Assembly (NCBI RefSeq): GCF_024323335.1
Contig: NC_066584.1
Location: 237,813,494 to 237,877,493, forward strand
DNA: 64,000 nt
Direction of reading: 5' to 3'
Source: Lathyrus oleraceus
Taxonomy: Eukaryota > Streptophyta > Magnoliopsida > Fabales > Fabaceae
The position numbers and the translations under genes are program-made. The notes beneath the pieces were generated by a model. It was given only the letters and a program-made list of their open reading frames with translations, did not search any database and had not been told where the DNA came from. Positions 63,384-64,000 of this stretch are shown in pieces. Position 1 is the first letter of the stretch, and the number at the start of each line of letters is the position of its first letter.

Positions 63384-64000
63384 ATCCCCAACAGGGTAAG
63401 ACATTTGTTCATATTCCTGGCATGTTTGTATCCTCTTCCTGTCGGAGCCTTTTGGTTTCTTCTACCAAGCAGAGTGTTTGGCAAAATATTCACCACTCTT
63501 CCCTTCAGCAGAGTAGCGACCTTCCATCCTCAGCAGATGTGATCTTTTTTGGTAAGCACGGTATTTGGCGGTAACCTCGGAAGCTTCCTGTTTGGTGGTT
63601 GATCCCCAGAATTCCTTTTTTTTCGGATAAATTCTCCAATAGAGTTGCTTATGCGGCGGATCTTATCTGTGCAATAACTCCTGTCCCCAGCTGGAATGAC
63701 TGATGTTCATCCCCCTGCAGAGATCTTTGCTTCCTGGTATCTCTTGCCCTCATCAGACTGGATACTCTCCGATGAACCTGGATTTCTCTCTTGAGATGTA
63801 GTATCGGATGTTTGTGTACTTATCCTTTGGAACTGTTTGTGTTAGAAATGTCTGTTTGTCAGTATTCATCATACATAAACCATGCATGGGTGCACATAGT
63901 TTTCAAACATTCAGATATTCATGATTGCATCCTCTGCCATATATCTTTGTTTGTTATCCCCTTCTAGTGGGTAATACATTTCCCAAGCAGATGTCGGTGT
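63384..64000 (+). mobile_element. 3' UTR fragment of a plus-oriented Ogre-like element (H0)
   Basis: From CAACAGGGTAAGACATTTG onward it is colinear with the reverse complement of E3's 3' UTR (about 48215 down to 47700). Shared words include TTGAGATGTAGTA, GTCAGTATTCATCA, ACATTCAGATATTCATG and CAAGCAGATGT. It contains CCCCAGCTGG, CAGCAGAGT and CCTGCAGAGAT words. It is therefore the 3' UTR of a related element in the opposite orientation, the site into which E3 inserted. ATCCC (63384-63388) is the candidate duplication. Confidence 0.75.

Overview
This window is plant nuclear DNA made entirely of nested LTR retrotransposons; I found no host protein gene, tRNA, rRNA or CRISPR array. The main elements are giant Ty3/gypsy elements of the Ogre/Tat type. 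They have an ORF1 upstream of gag, an intron between protease and reverse transcriptase, a second plant/archaeal-type RNase H and LTRs up to 4.9 kb. With them are a SIRE/Maximus-like Ty1/copia element and a non-coding LTR element. High Ogre load points to a legume, most likely of tribe Fabeae (pea, vetch, lentil, grass pea); this is inference, and Medicago or clover relatives are possible.

Layout, read from target-site duplications (TSDs) and LTR ends. H0: a plus-oriented 3' UTR of an Ogre-like element (63384-64000). E3: a minus-strand Ogre-like element (5' LTR 58478-63383, internal 58471-46671) inserted in H0. E1: a minus-strand element inserted in E3's 3' UTR; its 5' LTR is 44244-46670 and its internal region 8454-877. 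E2: a plus-strand Ogre (8461-44242, TSD CTGTC) inserted exactly at E1's LTR/PBS boundary. C1: a copia element (9723-16430, TSD ATTTC) inside E2's 5' LTR. N1: a non-coding LTR element (35214-42887, TSD GACCT) inside E2's 3' LTR. D: another LTR (1-876) in E1's 3' UTR. Without C1 and N1, E2's LTRs are 4381 and 4389 bp and the element about 21.4 kb, the size expected of Ogre.

Coding state. E2 keeps the whole ORF1 - gag-pro - intron - RT-RNaseH-aRNaseH-INT order without frameshifts. It has five premature stops, a broken RT YVDD box and a mutated archaeal-type RNase H aspartate. E3 keeps RT and integrase catalytic motifs but has seven stops and a frameshift. E1 has lost ORF1, the RT core and all of integrase, the last two by in-frame deletions. 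C1 has lost RT/RNase H and part of one LTR. None looks autonomous.

The most interesting signal is non-coding. The 3' UTRs of E1, E2 and E3 each carry an array of short hairpins with a family-specific invariant loop. Stems vary between copies by compensatory changes, and imperfect pairs are mostly G-T on the sense strand, as expected for RNA. The clearest array has 23 copies at 31203-32038. Related hairpins occur near the LTR 3' ends, and the 3' UTR of E2 is studded with copies of a motif resembling the 3' end of the primer tRNA (the complement of the PBS).
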